Assembly (NCBI GenBank): GCA_024220505.1
Contig: JAKZZE010000008.1
Coordinates: forward strand, 1,364,001 to 1,428,000
Direction of reading: 5' to 3'
DNA length: 64,000 nucleotides
Source: Rhizopus arrhizus
Taxonomy: Eukaryota > Mucoromycota > Mucoromycetes > Mucorales > Rhizopodaceae
Shown: in pieces, positions 60,472 through 64,000 of the stretch
Layout: the number at the start of each line of letters is the position of its first letter
Numbering within the stretch: the stretch's first letter is position 1
Translations under genes and position numbers: made by a program
The notes under the pieces: generated by a model
Databases searched by the model: none
Told to the model about the DNA's origin: nothing
The model's input: only the letters and a program-made list of their open reading frames with translations

Positions 60472-60795
60472 TTATTGGTACAAGTGCACGAGTCCATATA
60501 ATAAAGTGTGAAATAGGGTATAAGATAATAATCCGCCCACTGCTCCATCAATAAATATGTCTTTGTATCCGTGAACAAATTGTTCTTTTGTTGCTCTTGT
60601 TAATAATAATAAGCACAAGATGATCCAACTTAATCCAAAAAAAAGAAAACCGTATAAATTTGTAAGCCCCAAGATGCCTGCTGCTGAGCCTGCTATTGCT
60701 GAGAAACACGAGCGTATATATTGAAGTTGCCTGTTGTTGTGCATAACATTGGATTGTACATATTTATGTGCTTCTTGATTAGGTGGATTGTTCAT
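60472..60795 (-). CDS. EMC6: ER membrane complex subunit 6
   Basis: Core subunit of the EMC insertase for tail-anchored and multispan proteins. A single 107-aa exon. It has an N-terminal QYIRSCFSAIAGSAAGILGL helix, then YGFLFFGLSWIILCLLLL, and a final helix GAVGGLLSYTLFHTLLYGLV, matching EMC6 size and layout (three helices). Confidence 0.92.
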   Translation of the reverse strand: MNNPPNQEAHKYVQSNVMHNNRQLQYIRSCFSAIAGSAAGILGLTNLYGFLFFGLSWIILCLLLLTRATKEQFVHGYKDIFIDGAVGGLLSYTLFHTLLYGLVHLYQ

Positions 60796-61198
60796 TTTTA
60801 GCCCTGCTTGTCTTTCAGTTAAAAAAAAAAAAAAAAGAAATTGTGGATATTATTTTCATACTCCACCTTTTGTCACGTCACTTGAAAATGCATAAGGTGA
60901 TTTTATCAATCTCTCAGGCCATCCTTGAATCTATTAAAAGCAACAGGCGCCAGGTTTCTGGTAACTAAAAAAAAAAAAAGTGAACTTATTTTAATCTATT
61001 TTATTATCTCCTTTCGAAATGATGCTTGTAGTGGAAAGTAAAATGAGATAAAATTGATGTAACTTTATTTATTCTAATTAATGTTAATAGTGCCAAGAAA
61101 TACAAGTATTATTATGATACAAGAATTTATGTACATATCAATCTAAGTCATACACCCACTTGATCTTCTATCAAAACATACAAAATGGGTATCAGCTT
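60796..61198. other. Intergenic, upstream of EMC6
   Basis: 403 bases with A runs near 60822 and 60967; the left part is the EMC6 promoter, the right part the 3' flank of the flavin-reductase fusion. No gene is seen. Confidence 0.5.
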
Positions 61199-62209
61199 TT
61201 AAAGTTTCTTTGGCAAGGGTCTAAGATCAGGCTCTACAAATTCATGCTTGGCTTTTTCTGTATGCAATCGCTCCGGAGAATAATAAGTTTCAATCGTCTT
61301 GGGGTCCAGTAACTCTGGATATCTTTCTACGAGCGCAAAGAAATCGTTCTCATAATCTTTGAATGATCTGACTGCAGCAGATACTAGGGCGATATAAAAG
61401 GACGTAATGGTTTCATTATAGGCTTGGCTCTTTCTGGTGTCCTTTTTAAAATGACTTTGGATAGTTTGCTTGATCACTGGTCCAGCAGCATCAGGTCCGA
61501 GTTCGCGAATGTAATTCCACGCCATTCTTAGATGTGCTCTGTGTGTCCACTTGGTTGTATTCAAGGTCCCATCATTCTCTGTAAAGGCCTTCATAAATAC
61601 TTGGTCACCCACACTTCGATACCCTCTATCATAATAAAGCAGTGGTTTGGACTCTTCCCTCAAACCATGTTCACCGCCTACACCTTCTTCCACTTTTAAT
61701 ACCTTGATAATCCACATTTCATGGTCTCCCAACTGAACCACTTTAAATACCTCACAGTGCATAGCACCTACGGTACCCATCAGCACCGGTAGACCAGTGA
61801 TGGGGTCATCAAAAAAAGGAACGTCCTTGAATTGGTCTGCGTCTGGTGAGGAAAAAGCAGTGGACTGCTGTACTTGTTCATGGCTCAACATGTTGACAAC
61901 CATGCTTCCTGATGAATGAAGTAATTGTGATGCACGTGAAGGTACACGCACACAAAATGAGACTAGCGGTTCTGGGTTCAAACAGACAGAGGTGAATGAG
62001 GCCACAGTGATGCCTCGTCGATAGTTTGGGTCCTCTGGTTTGGACGTCGTGACAACAACGACAGGTTGAGGTACTTTTCTCATAATTCCCCGGACATCGT
62101 CAATGACTTTAGTTGATATTCTTTGTTTAACTGGTAGATCGATAAGTGAAAGACGCGATCTGAAAGTAGCTGTGGTGGTTGCAGATCGTGCAAGTAACCT
62201 GAAAAACAT
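61199..62209 (-). CDS. Flavin-reductase domain fused to a helical C-terminal domain
   Basis: A single 336-aa frame. Residues 1-~32 (MFFRLLARSATTTATFRSRL) look like a mitochondrial presequence. Residues ~38-205 form an FMN-binding flavin-reductase-like domain (VPQPVVVVTTSKPEDPN, YRRGITVASFTSVCLNPEPL, SFCVRVPSRASQLLHSSGSM, VVNMLSHEQV). Residues ~220-336 are a helical domain with KWTHRAHLRMAWNYIRELGP, AYNETITSFYIALV, RYPELLDPKTIETYYSPERL and FVEPDLRPLP. I recall this second domain as a free-standing small bacterial protein of unknown function. The ATG overlaps an acceptor-like TTTTTCAG, so an upstream exon cannot be excluded. Confidence 0.8.
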   Translation of the reverse strand: MFFRLLARSATTTATFRSRLSLIDLPVKQRISTKVIDDVRGIMRKVPQPVVVVTTSKPEDPNYRRGITVASFTSVCLNPEPLVSFCVRVPSRASQLLHSSGSMVVNMLSHEQVQQSTAFSSPDADQFKDVPFFDDPITGLPVLMGTVGAMHCEVFKVVQLGDHEMWIIKVLKVEEGVGGEHGLREESKPLLYYDRGYRSVGDQVFMKAFTENDGTLNTTKWTHRAHLRMAWNYIRELGPDAAGPVIKQTIQSHFKKDTRKSQAYNETITSFYIALVSAAVRSFKDYENDFFALVERYPELLDPKTIETYYSPERLHTEKAKHEFVEPDLRPLPKKL

Positions 62210-62430
62210 AAAAAACTGTTAAAAAAATGTTAATTCATGGTAAACAGGCTTTCGAGGGTCATTTTGTAGCTCCGAACAAGGCATCACCATAGTCTTTTGA
62301 GGATAGTTTCTTTGCTCTTTTGGTTGCTTATAATTTCATAAAGATAAAAACAAACTGTAAATTATGTTAAAGGTAGTTTATTACTAGCTGTATTAAATAA
62401 ACATAGCCACAGTAAACAAAAGCTTCTTTT

Positions 62431-63028
62431 CTAATATTGTTTGCTATATTTTTTAGTTATAGCCTGCAATTGGGTATTGACCTTTTCTTCTAGGTTATTT
62501 ACAAAGTCTTTAGGAGAAATATAGTTTTCTTTATCTTTGGGTCCATCTTTTCTGAAATAATCTACACTATAAATATGGTTGACTTCAACACTGTCAATTT
62601 CATTGAACAAAGCCCTCAATTCGTTGGCTGCTTCTTCATTCTTTAATAATTGCTCATAAAAGACAATGCGAGTACTACACATAGCGAATTATTAAGAAAA
62701 TCAAACAATTCATTTCTTTGGTTTACCCTACAACGCCACGGAGCTTACCCACAGCTTTTCCTATAGATAGACCATCCTTGTATCCTTCATCGAATCCTTT
62801 TTGCATATTGACTTCTTTTCCTTCAACTATTCCTATTTTATACCCTGTCTTTTTTTTTTCTTGCAAATAAGCACATTGTTTCTGAATAACTTTTCTTGTT
62901 TCTTGACTTACATTACCGTGATCTTCTTGTAGACGATCCCATTCTCTTTCTGCTAATTTTCTTTCATAAACATTGTCTTCTTCACCACTTTCTGCCCAAA
63001 TATCTTTGTCATGCTCTTGATCTGCCAT
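62431..63028 (-). CDS. YAE1: Yae1, adaptor for Fe-S loading of Rli1/ABCE1
   Basis: With Lto1 it recruits ABCE1 to the cytosolic iron-sulphur targeting complex. 181 aa from exons 62727-63028 and 62431-62674. The deca-GX3 helix is clear: GYKIGIVEGKEVNMQKGFDE followed by GYKDGLSIGKAVGKLRG. The N-terminus is acidic (DIWAESGEEDN), with REWDRLQEDHGNVSQ. The start chosen is the first ATG (MADQEHD). The C-terminal exon is less conserved. Confidence 0.87.
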
Positions 63029-63134
63029 TTGCAATCAACCAAAAAAAAAAAGTATTAATAATAAGAAAAAAAAATTGACATATTAAAGAGTAGACTCCGT
63101 TTTTAGTAATTTGTAACACAAAAAAAACATTTAT

Positions 63135-64000
63135 TTATAATCTTGCTTTTTCAGTCTTTTGTTGCCATGCAAAGGCCAATTTCTTTCTTCCACCGGGAGC
63201 AATAAGTACATTAATTACACAAGTTTGATCCTTTGAGTCCAATGCTTCCTTCAATGCATTTCTTAATTCAACCTTATCCTTGACTAACCATCCTTTACCA
63301 CCACAAGCCTGTGAAATCATTTCATATCTTGTTTCAGGCAATAAGGCAGTTGTAGGCAAAGTACCATTATTTAGTGAAGCATTGTATTCAGAGTCATCTA
63401 AGCCGTGATAAATGCCATTATTATTAATGACAATAATTAACAAGGGTAATTTAGATCGAATTGCAGTTTCTAATTCCATAGCAGAGAATCCAAAGGCCGA
63501 GTCACCCACAATCGACACTACTCGTTTAGCAGGTCCATAATAAGATTGGGCAGCGATCGCATAACCCATGCCTACTCCCATGGTGGCCCCTGTTCCTGCA
63601 TCAATACGATGTCTCGGTTGATGAACATCGAAAAAGGATCGCCCAATGTCCATCGTGTTGGCACCTTCACTGATATAGACCACATCTTCCTTGGGCAAAA
63701 GGTGTTTGATGACCCCAAAAGCAGACTGATAGCTAAGGATATCTTTATCCGATCCTTGCTCTCCTGAAAGTCTTGTTTTCTCTACATTTTGCTTGACTTT
63801 TTCGAGTAAACCAGAGACATAAGAATCATTCTTTTTACTTAATGAATCAATAGATTGTGTGAGTTGGTTGACAACCAATTGAATATCACCTAATAAGGGC
63901 AAAGTGTCATTTCTATTATTTCCGATTTCTTCAGGTGATATATCGATTTGTATAAAACGAACGTGAGCATTCCATCGAGGTGTGTGGCCATAATGTAATA
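63135..64000 (-). CDS. HACL1: 2-hydroxyacyl-CoA lyase, C-terminal part
   Basis: Thiamine-diphosphate enzyme of peroxisomal alpha-oxidation, cleaving 2-hydroxyacyl-CoA to an aldehyde and formyl-CoA; oxalyl-CoA decarboxylase is the close relative. The frame stays open to the right edge, so the N-terminal domain is outside the window. Visible: FIQIDISPEEIG (linker domain), YISEGANTMDIGRSFFDVHQ, GATMGVGMGYAIAA and the ThDP-binding GDSAFGFSAMELETAIRSKL with IIVINNNGIYHGLDD. The C-terminus is KARL, a good PTS1. This signal favours HACL1 over a bacterial-type oxalyl-CoA decarboxylase. Confidence 0.9.
   Translation of the reverse strand, partial: LHYGHTPRWNAHVRFIQIDISPEEIGNNRNDTLPLLGDIQLVVNQLTQSIDSLSKKNDSYVSGLLEKVKQNVEKTRLSGEQGSDKDILSYQSAFGVIKHLLPKEDVVYISEGANTMDIGRSFFDVHQPRHRIDAGTGATMGVGMGYAIAAQSYYGPAKRVVSIVGDSAFGFSAMELETAIRSKLPLLIIVINNNGIYHGLDDSEYNASLNNGTLPTTALLPETRYEMISQACGGKGWLVKDKVELRNALKEALDSKDQTCVINVLIAPGGRKKLAFAWQQKTEKARL

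Noticed and set aside
1..64000. CRISPR arrays, bacterial operons, riboswitches or prophage
   Set aside because: Gene structure with spliceosomal introns shows nuclear eukaryotic DNA; no regularly spaced direct repeats of CRISPR type were seen.

Overview
The window reads as nuclear DNA of a Mucoromycota fungus, most likely a member of the Mucorales. The evidence is the AT-rich sequence, dense genes cut by many 50-65 nt introns, long A/T homopolymers, fungal-type EF-1alpha, ERG24, an Osh3-type oxysterol-binding protein and an Mga2/Spt23-type factor, and LINE and repeat-family proteins of a kind I associate with Mucorales. The species cannot be named from the sequence alone. Most gene models below were built by joining exons at GT-AG (rarely GC-AG) sites, checking phase, and comparing with remembered family motifs. 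No database search was run.

Layout. 1-4.7 kb: the Integrator subunit INTS3 (partial, minus strand) is divergent from a degenerate-ubiquitin/eS31 ribosomal fusion, followed by TEF1. 5-9.9 kb: a decayed transposon island with two related LTR-like repeats, two LINE 3' fragments separated by a minisatellite, and a frameshifted member of a lineage-specific family. 10-19.2 kb: OHCU decarboxylase, a septin, a Pho80-type cyclin, an M17 leucyl aminopeptidase, a patatin-fold protein lacking its catalytic residues, and a DUF3020-type factor. 19.2-22.7 kb: no gene seen. 22.7-40.5 kb: ATG2 and exportin-7 (convergent), a small coiled-coil protein, a peroxisomal NADH pyrophosphatase, a penta-EF-hand protein, an Osh3-like protein and COX7a. 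42-54.5 kb: uL23, eS12, ERG24, an aldehyde dehydrogenase, a short STI1/HOP with a heat-shock element, and one hypothetical membrane protein. 56.6-64 kb: an Mga2/Spt23-like ER-tethered factor, a PCL-type cyclin, EMC6, a flavin-reductase fusion, YAE1, and the C-terminal part of 2-hydroxyacyl-CoA lyase.

There is no operon logic. Themes are housekeeping translation (TEF1, eS31, uL23, eS12, YAE1), membrane and lipid biology (ATG2, Osh3, ERG24, Mga2-like, EMC6, patatin-like) and peroxisomal or purine catabolism (NADH pyrophosphatase, HACL1, OHCU decarboxylase). The observations most worth a second look are the inactivated ubiquitin on eS31, the doubly catalytic-dead patatin, an intron that splits the only transmembrane helix of the Mga2-like factor, an Osh protein with an altered SHHP motif, and repeated use of AAG splice acceptors.
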